NCBI GenBank assembly: GCA_946479395.1
Contig: CAMLFV010000079.1
Coordinates: forward strand, 1-12,379
Origin: an uncultured Flavobacterium sp.
GTDB lineage: Bacteria; Bacteroidota; Bacteroidia; Flavobacteriales; Flavobacteriaceae
Direction: 5' to 3'
Length of the DNA stretch: 12,379 bases
The position numbers and the translations under genes were made by a program. Positions within the stretch are counted from its first letter, which is position 1. Each line of letters starts with the position of its first letter. Positions 1-8,080 of this stretch are shown piece after piece. The notes below the pieces were generated by a model. The model made no database searches. It worked only from the letters and a program-made list of their open reading frames with translations, and was not told the origin of the DNA.

Positions 1-924
1 GCTTACACATCAGAACCAAAACCGGAAACTAAAGCTCCTGTAACTCCAACAGGTGATGGTGCAGCTGCATCAGGTGGTGGTGTTTCTGAAATGGTTGTTT
101 TAGGTGGTTTGGTAGTTGTTCTTGCAATGTTGGTTATTATGCTGATATTGGTAAGAAGAGTATTAAACAAAGTTGCCGATAAAAACAACTTAACGGTAAA
201 CGAAACTAAATCGTTACCAATCTGGAAAGCTTTTGTTAAAAATCAATTCTTGGTAATTACTTCAGTAATCGTATTAATGTTAACAGGTGCATATTTTGCT
301 TTCGGGTTTATGATGCAGGTTGGTGTTGATCAAAATTACGAACCTATCCAGCCAATTCACTTCTCACACAAAATTCACGCAGGTGAAAACGGTATCGACT
401 GTAAATATTGTCACTCTTCGGCACGTACATCTAAAACATCGGGAATTCCTTCTTTGAATGTTTGTATGAACTGTCACAAAAATATTACAGAGTTTACAGG
501 AAGTGCAGATTCTACTTATGTAGATTACAGTAAAGAATTCTATACTGCAGAAATCCAAAAGATTTATGATGCAGTAGGATGGGATCCTGCAAAACAAGCA
601 TACACAGGTAAAGAGAAACCAGTTAAATGGGTTCGTATTCACAATCTACCAGATTTTGTTTACTTTAACCACTCACAACACGTTTCTGTTGCAGGTTTAG
701 AATGTCAAACTTGTCACGGTCCTGTTGAATCTATGGAAATTATGAGACAACATTCACCATTAACAATGGGTTGGTGTGTAGAATGTCACCGTGAAACGGA
801 AGTAAACGTTAAGGATAACGAGTACTACGCTAAAATTCACGAAGAATTATCTAAAAAGTATGGTGTTGAGAAATTAACAGCAGCACAGTTAGGTGGTTTA
901 GAGTGTGGTAAATGTCACTATTAA
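1..924 (+). CDS. actA: Alternative complex III subunit ActA, pentaheme cytochrome c (5'-partial)
   Basis: The reading frame is open from the first base, so the gene begins left of the window and 307 C-terminal residues are visible. The ATG at 91 is internal, not the start. Visible order: a Pro/Ala/Gly-rich linker (residues 1-30), a membrane helix (about 31-55), a second helix (about 80-105), then a periplasmic domain with five CxxCH heme-attachment motifs. These are CKYCH (400-414), CMNCH (463-477), CQTCH (703-717), CVECH (775-789) and CGKCH (904-918); the last lies one residue before the C-terminus. In the ACIII family, ActA holds five c-type hemes and passes electrons from the ActB iron-sulfur clusters toward the terminal acceptor. 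Because the linker precedes the first helix, a further periplasmic domain, possibly a monoheme cytochrome c, probably lies upstream. That is inference. actB follows after 29 bp. Confidence 0.93.
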   Translation, partial: AYTSEPKPETKAPVTPTGDGAAASGGGVSEMVVLGGLVVVLAMLVIMLILVRRVLNKVADKNNLTVNETKSLPIWKAFVKNQFLVITSVIVLMLTGAYFAFGFMMQVGVDQNYEPIQPIHFSHKIHAGENGIDCKYCHSSARTSKTSGIPSLNVCMNCHKNITEFTGSADSTYVDYSKEFYTAEIQKIYDAVGWDPAKQAYTGKEKPVKWVRIHNLPDFVYFNHSQHVSVAGLECQTCHGPVESMEIMRQHSPLTMGWCVECHRETEVNVKDNEYYAKIHEELSKKYGVEKLTAAQLGGLECGKCHY

Positions 925-953
925 TAATAATTTAAGAAGCTAATATATATACA

Positions 954-3900
954 ATGGCATCAAACAAAAAATACTGGAAAAGTGTTGAGGAACTTAACGA
1001 GAACAGTTCTATTGTTGAGACGCTAAGAAACAATGAGTTTGTTGAAGAGATTCCAACCGAGGATTTTCTTGGAGACAAAAACGCGTTGTCGTCTTCATCA
1101 ACGTCTCGTAGAGACTTTTTGAAATACGTTGGGTTTTCTACAGCTGCAGCTTCTTTAGCAGCTTGTGAAGGACCGGTGAAAAAGTCGATTCCTTATGTAT
1201 TTCAACCAGAGGAAATTATTCCTGGTGTTGCTGATTTTTACGCAACTACGGTTGCAGACGGATTTGATTTCGTAAACGTTTTAATTAAAACTCGCGAAGG
1301 TCGTCCTATTAAAGTAGAGAATAACTTTATGGAAAACGCGTTAACAGGTGCAAATGCACGTGTACACGCTTCTGTATTGTCTTTATATGATAGTTTACGC
1401 TTAAAGCAACCAAAAATTGACAACAAAGCTGCTTCTTGGTCAGATGTTGATCAAAAAATCAAAGCGAGTTTGTCAAGCGCTACAGGTCAGATTGTTTTAT
1501 TAACAAACACAATGGCATCGCCATCTACAGATAAGTTAATTGCAGAATTTAAAGCTGCGTATCCAACAGCAAAGCATATTGTGCACGATGCAGTAGGATC
1601 TGATGCTGCTTTAGATGCGTACCAACAAGCTTACGGCGAGCGCGCATTGGCTGATTACAATTTTGGAAAAGCGGATGTAATTGTTTCTGTTGGTGCAGAT
1701 TTCTTAGGAGATTGGCAAGGTGGCGGATACGATAGCGAATATGCTAAAGGTCGCGTTCCTAAAAACGGAAAAATGTCTAAGCATATCCAAATCGAGGCAA
1801 ATATGTCTTTAGCTGGTGCAAATGCAGACAAACGTATCCCGTTAACTGTTGCAGATCAAAAATTAGCTTTAGTTAAAATATACAATATTGTTACAGGTAA
1901 TGCTGTAGCTGTTACAAATACTGCTGCCGATGCAGAAGTTACAAAAGCGGCACAACAATTAAAAGCTGCTGGTTCTGCAGGTGTGTTGGTTTCAGGTTTA
2001 GACGATGTTAATGCACAGTTATTAGTATTTGCTATTAACCAAGCATTAGGTTCGGCTGCTTTTAACCCGGCTCAACCTAAATATGTACGTGGTGGTAATA
2101 ATAAAGAAGTTGCACAGTTGGTTAAAGACATGAATGCAGGTTTGGTTCATACTTTAATTATGAGTGGTGTTAACCCTGTTTATACGTTATTCAACGGCGC
2201 TGCTTTTGCAGAAGGATTGAAAAAAGTAAAACTTTCTGCTGCTTTTTCATTACGTGAAGACGAAACAGCATCTTTAACAACAATTGCTGCTGCTGCACCA
2301 CACTATTTAGAATCATGGGGCGATGTGCAGATGCGTAAAGGACATTATTCTATTACGCAACCAACCATTCGTCCGTTATTCAATACAAAACAATTCCAAG
2401 AAGGTTTATTAACTTGGTTAGGTAAAACAGAAACGTACTACGATTATTTAAAAGCATCGGGTACTACTTTAGCTAACGGAAAAACTTGGAACCAAATGGT
2501 TCACGATGGTTTTTCTGCTGTTGAAGTTACAGGTTCTGCAACTGCATCTGCTGATTTTGGCGGAGCTGCATCTGCATTAGCTGCAACTAAAAAAGCTGCC
2601 GGTTTAGAATTGGTATTGTATCCTAAAACCGGAATGGGCGATGGGCAACAGGCAAACAACCCTTGGTTACAAGAGTTTCCAGATCCAATCACACGTGTTT
2701 CTTGGGATAACTATGTAACAGTTTCTAAAGCCGATGCGGAAGCATTGGGTATTAAAAACTACAATGTTGCAAATGGTGGTTTAAACGGATCTTACGTTAC
2801 TTTAAAAGTGGGTGAAAATACTTTAGAGAATGTTCCGGCATTTATCCAACCAGGTCAGGCAAAAGGTACTTTAGGTTTAGCGTTTGGTTATGGACGTAAA
2901 TCTGCCTTAAAAGAAGAAATGCAAGTAGGTGTTAATGCTTACAAATTATACAAAGACTTTAATAATACACAAAATGTATCTGTAGAATTAGGTTCGGGTG
3001 ATCACGAGTTTGCTTGTGTTCAGTTACAAAGAACTTTAATGGGTCGTGGTGATATTGTTAAGGATACTACATTAGAAATCTTTAATACAAAAGATGTTAA
3101 AGAGTGGAATGTTAAACCACATGTATCTTTAGATCACCAGTCGGTTGAAGCATCAACGGTTGATATTTGGGAATCTTTTGATCGTTCAACAGGTCACCAT
3201 TTCAACTTGTCTATTGATTTGAACTCTTGTACAGGTTGTGGAGCATGTGTTATTGCATGTCACGCAGAAAACAACGTTCCTGTTGTTGGTAAATCCGAAG
3301 TAAGAAGATCACGCGATATGCACTGGTTACGTATCGATAGATATTATTCTTCTGAAGATACATTTGCTGAAGATGTAACTACAAAGAACAGTGCTAAAGG
3401 TTTAATGGAAAACATTAATACATTTAATGGTTTAGAGCATCCTGCAGACAATCCTCAGGTAGTATTCCAACCGGTAATGTGTCAGCACTGTAACCACGCA
3501 CCTTGTGAAACGGTTTGTCCGGTTGCTGCAACATCTCACGGTCGTCAGGGTCAAAACCACATGGCATACAACCGTTGTGTTGGTACACGTTACTGTGCAA
3601 ACAACTGTCCGTACAAAGTACGTCGTTTCAACTGGTTCTTATACAGCCAAAACAACGCGTTTGATTACCACATGAACGATGATTTAGGACGTATGGTATT
3701 AAATCCAGATGTTAATGTACGTTCTCGTGGAGTTATGGAAAAATGTTCATTATGTATTCAAATGACACAAGCGAGCATCTTAAAAGCGAAAAGAGAAGGT
3801 AGAGCAATAAGCGGAGATGAGTTTGAAGTAGCTTGTTCTGCAGCTTGTACATCGGGATCTATGGTTTTTGGAGATGTGAACGACAAACAGTCTGAAGTGG

Positions 3901-3995
3901 CTATGTTGTTTGAAGATGACAGAAGATACCATTTGTTAGAGCATATCGGTACTAAACCAAATGTGTTCTACCACGTAAAAGTTAGAAACGTATAA
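954..3995 (+). CDS. actB: Alternative complex III iron-sulfur subunit ActB (molybdopterin-oxidoreductase-like/ferredoxin fusion)
   Basis: This 1013-residue periplasmic subunit carries electrons from ActC-bound quinol through Fe-S clusters to the ActA hemes. Around residue 50 is a twin-arginine motif (S51-R52-R53-D-F-L-K), then a hydrophobic stretch and a lipobox-like LAAC with C71. This suggests Tat export plus lipid anchoring, as in the family of TAT-variant-translocated molybdopterin oxidoreductases. Residues 72-758 resemble a molybdopterin oxidoreductase but contain a single Cys (C688) and no N-terminal cluster motif, which agrees with the known lack of Mo cofactor in ActB. Residues 759-965 carry exactly 15 cysteines: C759/762/765/769, C843/846/851/855, C875/881/885, C931/934 and C961/965. 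That number suits three [4Fe-4S] and one [3Fe-4S] cluster. The start at 954 gives the usual KKYW...VEEL N-terminus. No Shine-Dalgarno is present, which is normal for Bacteroidota. Confidence 0.96.
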   Translation: MASNKKYWKSVEELNENSSIVETLRNNEFVEEIPTEDFLGDKNALSSSSTSRRDFLKYVGFSTAAASLAACEGPVKKSIPYVFQPEEIIPGVADFYATTVADGFDFVNVLIKTREGRPIKVENNFMENALTGANARVHASVLSLYDSLRLKQPKIDNKAASWSDVDQKIKASLSSATGQIVLLTNTMASPSTDKLIAEFKAAYPTAKHIVHDAVGSDAALDAYQQAYGERALADYNFGKADVIVSVGADFLGDWQGGGYDSEYAKGRVPKNGKMSKHIQIEANMSLAGANADKRIPLTVADQKLALVKIYNIVTGNAVAVTNTAADAEVTKAAQQLKAAGSAGVLVSGLDDVNAQLLVFAINQALGSAAFNPAQPKYVRGGNNKEVAQLVKDMNAGLVHTLIMSGVNPVYTLFNGAAFAEGLKKVKLSAAFSLREDETASLTTIAAAAPHYLESWGDVQMRKGHYSITQPTIRPLFNTKQFQEGLLTWLGKTETYYDYLKASGTTLANGKTWNQMVHDGFSAVEVTGSATASADFGGAASALAATKKAAGLELVLYPKTGMGDGQQANNPWLQEFPDPITRVSWDNYVTVSKADAEALGIKNYNVANGGLNGSYVTLKVGENTLENVPAFIQPGQAKGTLGLAFGYGRKSALKEEMQVGVNAYKLYKDFNNTQNVSVELGSGDHEFACVQLQRTLMGRGDIVKDTTLEIFNTKDVKEWNVKPHVSLDHQSVEASTVDIWESFDRSTGHHFNLSIDLNSCTGCGACVIACHAENNVPVVGKSEVRRSRDMHWLRIDRYYSSEDTFAEDVTTKNSAKGLMENINTFNGLEHPADNPQVVFQPVMCQHCNHAPCETVCPVAATSHGRQGQNHMAYNRCVGTRYCANNCPYKVRRFNWFLYSQNNAFDYHMNDDLGRMVLNPDVNVRSRGVMEKCSLCIQMTQASILKAKREGRAISGDEFEVACSAACTSGSMVFGDVNDKQSEVAMLFEDDRRYHLLEHIGTKPNVFYHVKVRNV

Positions 3996-4030
3996 GTTAG
4001 TATTAATTAGAAACATTATAATAAAGGATT

Positions 4031-5434
4031 ATGTCGTCACATTACGAAGCACCCATTAGAAAACCTTTAGTTATTGGTGATAAAACTTATCACGATATAA
4101 CGGTAGATGTTGCTAGACCTGTAGAAACACGTGCGAATAAACAATGGTGGACTGTTTTCACTATTGCTTTAATTGCATTCCTTTGGGGAGCTGGTTGTAT
4201 GGTTTATACAATTGGTACAGGTATTGGTACATGGGGATTAAATAAAACTGTAGGATGGGCTTGGGATATTACCAATTTTGTTTGGTGGGTAGGTATCGGT
4301 CACGCGGGTACACTTATCTCGGCTGTATTATTATTATTCCGTCAGAAATGGAGAATGGCTATTAACCGTTCTGCAGAAGCAATGACCATTTTCTCTGTAG
4401 TTCAGGCAGGTTTGTTCCCAATTATTCACATGGGTCGTCCATGGTTGGCTTACTGGGTATTACCAATGCCAAACCAGTTCGGGTCGTTATGGGTTAACTT
4501 TAACTCACCATTATTATGGGACGTATTCGCGATCTCTACCTATTTATCTGTTTCATTAGTTTTCTGGTGGACAGGTTTATTACCAGATTTCGCTATGTTA
4601 CGCGATAGAGCGGTAACACCATTTTCAAAAAGAATTTATTCTACTTTATCATTCGGATGGTCTGGTCGTGCAAAAGACTGGCAACGTTTTGAAGAAGTAT
4701 CTTTAGTATTGGCAGGTTTAGCAACTCCATTAGTACTTTCGGTACACACCATTGTATCTTTTGACTTTGCTACATCGGTAATTCCAGGTTGGCATACAAC
4801 CATTTTACCACCTTACTTCGTTGCGGGTGCGATCTTCTCTGGGTTTGCCATGGTAAACACGCTTTTGATCATTATGCGTAAAGTTGTAAGTTTAGAAGAT
4901 TACATTACTATTCAGCATATCGAATTAATGAACATCATTGTAATGATTACAGGTTCGGTTGTTGGTATCGCTTACATCACAGAGTTATGGGTAGCTTGGT
5001 ATTCAGGAGTAGAGTATGAACAATACGCTTTCTTAAACCGTGCAACAGGTCCTTACTGGTGGTCATACTGGTTAATGATGACGTGTAACGTAATTTCTCC
5101 GCAGGTAATGTGGTTTAAAAAGATACGTACATCAATTATGGGATCGTTCATTATATCAATTATCGTAAATATTGGTATGTGGTTTGAGCGTTTCGTGATC
5201 ATCGTAACATCATTACACCGTGATTACTTACCATCGTCTTGGACAATGTTCCAACCAACATTTGTAGATGCAGGTATTTATATCGGTACTATAGGGTTCT
5301 TCTTTGTATTATTCTTATTATACTCTAGAACATTCCCGGTAATTGCACAGGCAGAGGTTAAAACAATTTTAAAATCTTCTGGTGAAAATTACAAAAAAGA
5401 GAGAGAGAACGGACACCATTCACATAATCATTAA
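4031..5434 (+). CDS. actC: Alternative complex III membrane subunit ActC (NrfD/PsrC-like, quinol-binding)
   Basis: This 467-residue integral membrane protein has about ten predicted helices (roughly 39-62, 83-103, 117-137, 160-180, 223-243, 260-283, 299-319, 343-361, 367-393 and 412-431). It matches the NrfD/PsrC fold, in which two four-helix bundles are flanked by single helices. In ACIII, ActC oxidises menaquinol next to ActB and may contribute to proton translocation. Candidate quinol-site and proton-path residues are H91 in the GHAGT motif, H133 in the HMGRPW motif, D164, H239 and D245. These are chosen by conservation type and position, not by structural comparison. The protein ends in a short His-rich tail (H462, H463, H465, H467) after a charged, probably cytoplasmic segment. 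An AAGGA sequence lies only 2 bp before the ATG, too close for a standard ribosome site. actD starts 6 bp after the stop, suggesting coupled translation. Confidence 0.95.
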   Translation: MSSHYEAPIRKPLVIGDKTYHDITVDVARPVETRANKQWWTVFTIALIAFLWGAGCMVYTIGTGIGTWGLNKTVGWAWDITNFVWWVGIGHAGTLISAVLLLFRQKWRMAINRSAEAMTIFSVVQAGLFPIIHMGRPWLAYWVLPMPNQFGSLWVNFNSPLLWDVFAISTYLSVSLVFWWTGLLPDFAMLRDRAVTPFSKRIYSTLSFGWSGRAKDWQRFEEVSLVLAGLATPLVLSVHTIVSFDFATSVIPGWHTTILPPYFVAGAIFSGFAMVNTLLIIMRKVVSLEDYITIQHIELMNIIVMITGSVVGIAYITELWVAWYSGVEYEQYAFLNRATGPYWWSYWLMMTCNVISPQVMWFKKIRTSIMGSFIISIIVNIGMWFERFVIIVTSLHRDYLPSSWTMFQPTFVDAGIYIGTIGFFFVLFLLYSRTFPVIAQAEVKTILKSSGENYKKERENGHHSHNH

Positions 5435-5440
5435 TAAATT

Positions 5441-5965
5441 ATGAGTACAAAAGTTTTACACGTATTATACAATGATGATGATGTTTTAATGGATGCAGTT
5501 AAAACAACCAGAGCTGCACATCATCATATCGAAGAGGTTTATACACCTTTTCCTGTACACGGTTTAGATAAAGCAATGGGATTAAAACCAACGCGATTAG
5601 CAATTTGTGCATTTATCTATGGTTTATGTGGTTTATCTTTCGCAACTTACATGATGAATTACATCATGATACAAGATTGGCCGCAAGATATTGGTGGTAA
5701 GCCAAGTTTTAGCTATATTCAAAACATGCCTTCATTTGTGCCTATTATGTTTGAATTAACCGTTTTCTTTGCAGCCCATTTAATGGTTATTACTTTCTTT
5801 TTAAGAAGTAGATTATGGCCGTTTAAAAAAGCAGAAAACCCAGATGTAAGAACAACAGACGACCATTTTTTAATGGAAGTTTCTTTACACGGAAATGAAG
5901 AAGAAGCTGTTGAATTCTTTAAAAATACTGGAGCAGTAGAAGTTAAAGTAATCGATAAACATTAG
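5441..5965 (+). CDS. actD: Alternative complex III subunit ActD (DUF3341 membrane protein)
   Basis: This 174-residue protein has a soluble N-terminal part (1-50) including a His cluster (H27-H29), two membrane helices (about 53-76 and 98-121) joined by a short loop, and an acidic C-terminal part (about 134-174). That layout and length are those of ActD, the DUF3341 subunit of ACIII. The soluble halves are thought to fold together on the cytoplasmic side, where the subunit packs against ActC; this is family knowledge, not visible here. It has no heme or Fe-S motif, so its role is structural or proton-related rather than electron-carrying. It sits between actC (6 bp gap) and actE (8 bp gap), the tightest-packed part of the operon. 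Confidence 0.92.
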   Translation: MSTKVLHVLYNDDDVLMDAVKTTRAAHHHIEEVYTPFPVHGLDKAMGLKPTRLAICAFIYGLCGLSFATYMMNYIMIQDWPQDIGGKPSFSYIQNMPSFVPIMFELTVFFAAHLMVITFFLRSRLWPFKKAENPDVRTTDDHFLMEVSLHGNEEEAVEFFKNTGAVEVKVIDKH

Positions 5966-5973
5966 TAGTAAAA

Positions 5974-6522
5974 ATGAAGAGTTTATATAAAATAGTTGCG
6001 TTGGCAGCAGTTTCAACATTAGCTACATCTTGTTTTAATAAGGAAAAACCTAATTACCAGTTATTTCCTAATATGTACGAGTCTGTAGCCTACGAAACCT
6101 ATTCTGAGTCAAGCGCATTTAAAAATGGAAAAGAAGGTCAGGTTCCTGCACAAGGATCAGTACCTCGTGGATTTACGCCTGAGGCATATCCAAATACACC
6201 TGAAGGTTTAGCTGCAGCAAGATTAAATTCAAAATCTCCTTTAGATTCAATTACTGCGGGTGATTTAGACAAGGCTAAACAACTGTACACTATTTACTGT
6301 GCAATTTGCCACGGTGATGCAGGTGATGGAAAAGGTAATTTAGTTAAAAGAGAAAAATTCCTGGGAGTACCAAGTTATGCTGAACGTGAGTTGACAGAAG
6401 GTGGAATTTACCACGTTGTAACGTACGGATTAAACTCAATGGGATCACATAAAAACCAGTTAACACAAACCGAAAGATGGATGGTAGCTGCTTATGTGTT
6501 AAAATTGAAATCGGAATTATAA
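5974..6522 (+). CDS. actE: Alternative complex III subunit ActE, monoheme cytochrome c lipoprotein
   Basis: This 182-residue protein begins with a lipoprotein signal peptide: a charged start (MKSLYK), a hydrophobic core, and a lipobox LATSC with C20. The mature protein should therefore be a lipid-anchored periplasmic cytochrome. A single class I cytochrome c domain occupies about residues 98-182. The heme motif is CAICH (C109, C112, H113). The likely distal axial ligand is M156 in the stretch GLNSMGSH, and the C-terminal helix is RWMVAAYVLKL. In ACIII, ActE adds the sixth heme to the five of ActA and can serve as an electron exit to the oxidase or to a soluble cytochrome. The region between the anchor and the heme domain (about 25-97) is Pro/Ser-rich and probably extended. 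actF follows after 27 bp. Confidence 0.94.
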   Translation: MKSLYKIVALAAVSTLATSCFNKEKPNYQLFPNMYESVAYETYSESSAFKNGKEGQVPAQGSVPRGFTPEAYPNTPEGLAAARLNSKSPLDSITAGDLDKAKQLYTIYCAICHGDAGDGKGNLVKREKFLGVPSYAERELTEGGIYHVVTYGLNSMGSHKNQLTQTERWMVAAYVLKLKSEL

Positions 6523-6549
6523 TTGTAAAACTTATTTGAAAGTTTAGAT

Positions 6550-8061
6550 ATGTACACATTTTCAGGCAAATTAAAAACCTTTTCTATCATTTTAATGGCT
6601 TTAGGTATCATTGGGATAGCTTACGGCTTTCTTACGGCACCTAAAACAGTTGAAGAGGTTGAAGCAATTTTAAGCGAGCAACATCATGGTGGTCATGGCG
6701 CTCACGAAGCACATGCAGCACCTGCACATGGTGAGGCTACAGCTCATGAAACAAATGCAGCAAGCCATGATGCACACGATGCAAATCACGATGAGCATAA
6801 TGCAACTGCAACAGCTGTTACTAATGATAGTACTGCTCATGCTACAGATTCAACAGATGCACATACCGCACATGTAACAGAAGCAGCTCCGGCACATGCT
6901 GATACAAATGCACACGCTGCAAAAGTTGAGAGTCATGATGCGCATGCAGAACATACTGCGCATTTAGAACACGTATTACACCAGTTACAAAACAAACCTT
7001 GGGCTGCTGTTTACGTTGGGTGTATCTTTTTTATGCTTATTTCTTTAGGTATTTTTACCTTCAATCAAATTCAATATGCTGCTTCTGCAGGTTGGTCACC
7101 AGTATTATTCCGTGTAATGGAAGGTTTATCGGCTTACTTATTACCGGGTTCTATACTGTTTTTCTTAATGTTGATAGCGAGTTCGGCTCATTTAAACCAT
7201 TTATTTATCTGGATGGATGCTGATGTTGTAGCTAACGATACCATTATTCAAGGTAAAACAGGTTTCTTAAACATACCTTTCTTTTTAATCCGTTCAGTTA
7301 TTTTCTTAGCTGGTTGGAATATCTTTAGAATGTTATCTCGCAGAAACTCATTAGCTTTAGATGAAACAGGCGATTTAAATTACTACAAAAAGAACTTTAA
7401 ATTGGCAGCAGGTTACTTGGTGTTCTTTATCATCACAGAATCTATCATGTCATGGGATTGGATCATGTCTATTGACACGCACTGGTATTCAACATTGTTC
7501 GGTTGGTATGTATTTGCATCGTTCTTTGTAACAGCAGTAACTATTATTGCATTAGTAACATTATATCTTAAAAATAAAGGGTTATTAGAATTCGTAAATA
7601 CATCGCACATCCACGATTTAGCTAAATTCATGTTTGGTTTATCTATCTTCTGGACGTACTTATGGTTCTCTCAATTCATGTTAATGTGGTATGCAAACAT
7701 TCCTGAAGAGGTAACGTACTTCATTTTAAGAATAGAAGAATACAACTTGCCTTTCTTTGGTATGCTGGCGTTAAACTTTTTATTACCTATATTATTATTA
7801 ATCAATACAGACTTTAAACGATTATCTTGGATCATTGTTATGGCGGGTACATGTATTATTGCAGGTCACTATTTAGACTTCTTTAATATGATTATGCCTG
7901 GAACTGTTGGTGCATCTTGGTTTATTGGTGCTGCCGAAATAGGATCTGTATTGTTCTTTGGCGGATTGTTTATCTTTGTCGGTTTCTCGGCAATTGCTAA
8001 AGCTCCGTTATTGGTTAAGAATAATCCAATGGTAGAAGAAAGTAAACATTTTCATTATTAA
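6550..8061 (+). CDS. actF: Alternative complex III membrane subunit ActF (NrfD-like) with His-rich loop
   Basis: This 503-residue membrane protein has one N-terminal helix (about 11-29), a long low-complexity loop (about 44-145) and nine further helices (roughly 152-173, 193-213, 240-260, 285-306, 315-340, 357-380, 400-418, 425-445 and 458-480). It is the second NrfD-like subunit of ACIII, a paralogue of ActC that is thought to lack a quinol site and to help form the membrane arm and possibly a proton path. The loop holds 22 histidines in 100 residues, mixed with Ala, Asp, Glu and Thr. Lysines before helix 1 and acidic residues after it place the loop in the periplasm by the positive-inside rule; this is inference. 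An ATG start at 6550 directly precedes the helix 1 region. coxB starts 19 bp after the stop. Confidence 0.93.
   Translation: MYTFSGKLKTFSIILMALGIIGIAYGFLTAPKTVEEVEAILSEQHHGGHGAHEAHAAPAHGEATAHETNAASHDAHDANHDEHNATATAVTNDSTAHATDSTDAHTAHVTEAAPAHADTNAHAAKVESHDAHAEHTAHLEHVLHQLQNKPWAAVYVGCIFFMLISLGIFTFNQIQYAASAGWSPVLFRVMEGLSAYLLPGSILFFLMLIASSAHLNHLFIWMDADVVANDTIIQGKTGFLNIPFFLIRSVIFLAGWNIFRMLSRRNSLALDETGDLNYYKKNFKLAAGYLVFFIITESIMSWDWIMSIDTHWYSTLFGWYVFASFFVTAVTIIALVTLYLKNKGLLEFVNTSHIHDLAKFMFGLSIFWTYLWFSQFMLMWYANIPEEVTYFILRIEEYNLPFFGMLALNFLLPILLLINTDFKRLSWIIVMAGTCIIAGHYLDFFNMIMPGTVGASWFIGAAEIGSVLFFGGLFIFVGFSAIAKAPLLVKNNPMVEESKHFHY
6682..6981 (+). other. Histidine/alanine-rich low-complexity segment inside actF
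   Basis: Codons 45-144 of actF encode a biased segment with 22 His, built from degenerate Ala-His, Asp-Ala-His and His-Asp-Ala-His units. At DNA level this appears as repeated cat/cac and gca/gct codons. The units are imperfect, so this is not an exact tandem repeat, although slippage or unit duplication could have produced it. It looks like a metal-binding or flexible tether segment; nothing else in the sequence fixes its role. Confidence 0.75.
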
Positions 8062-8080
8062 TATTTAAAGTAATAAACAA

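Noticed and set aside
364..642. 92-codon Cys-rich open frame on the - strand inside actA
   Set aside because: Antisense shadow of the heme-domain codons; no domain and no start context.
954..3995. actB as an active molybdenum enzyme (formate dehydrogenase or polysulfide reductase type)
   Set aside because: Residues 72-758 hold only one Cys and no N-terminal Fe-S motif, and the surrounding genes are those of ACIII, whose ActB lacks molybdenum.
4024..4028. AAGGA before the actC start as a ribosome binding site
   Set aside because: Only 2 bp from the ATG, too close for normal pairing, and neighbouring genes lack such a motif; Bacteroidota seldom rely on it.
6686..6877. Met/Gln/His-rich open frame (63 codons, + strand) inside actF
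   Set aside because: It is the frame-shifted reading of the His/Ala-rich codons of actF; its odd composition comes from cat/gca codons read out of frame.
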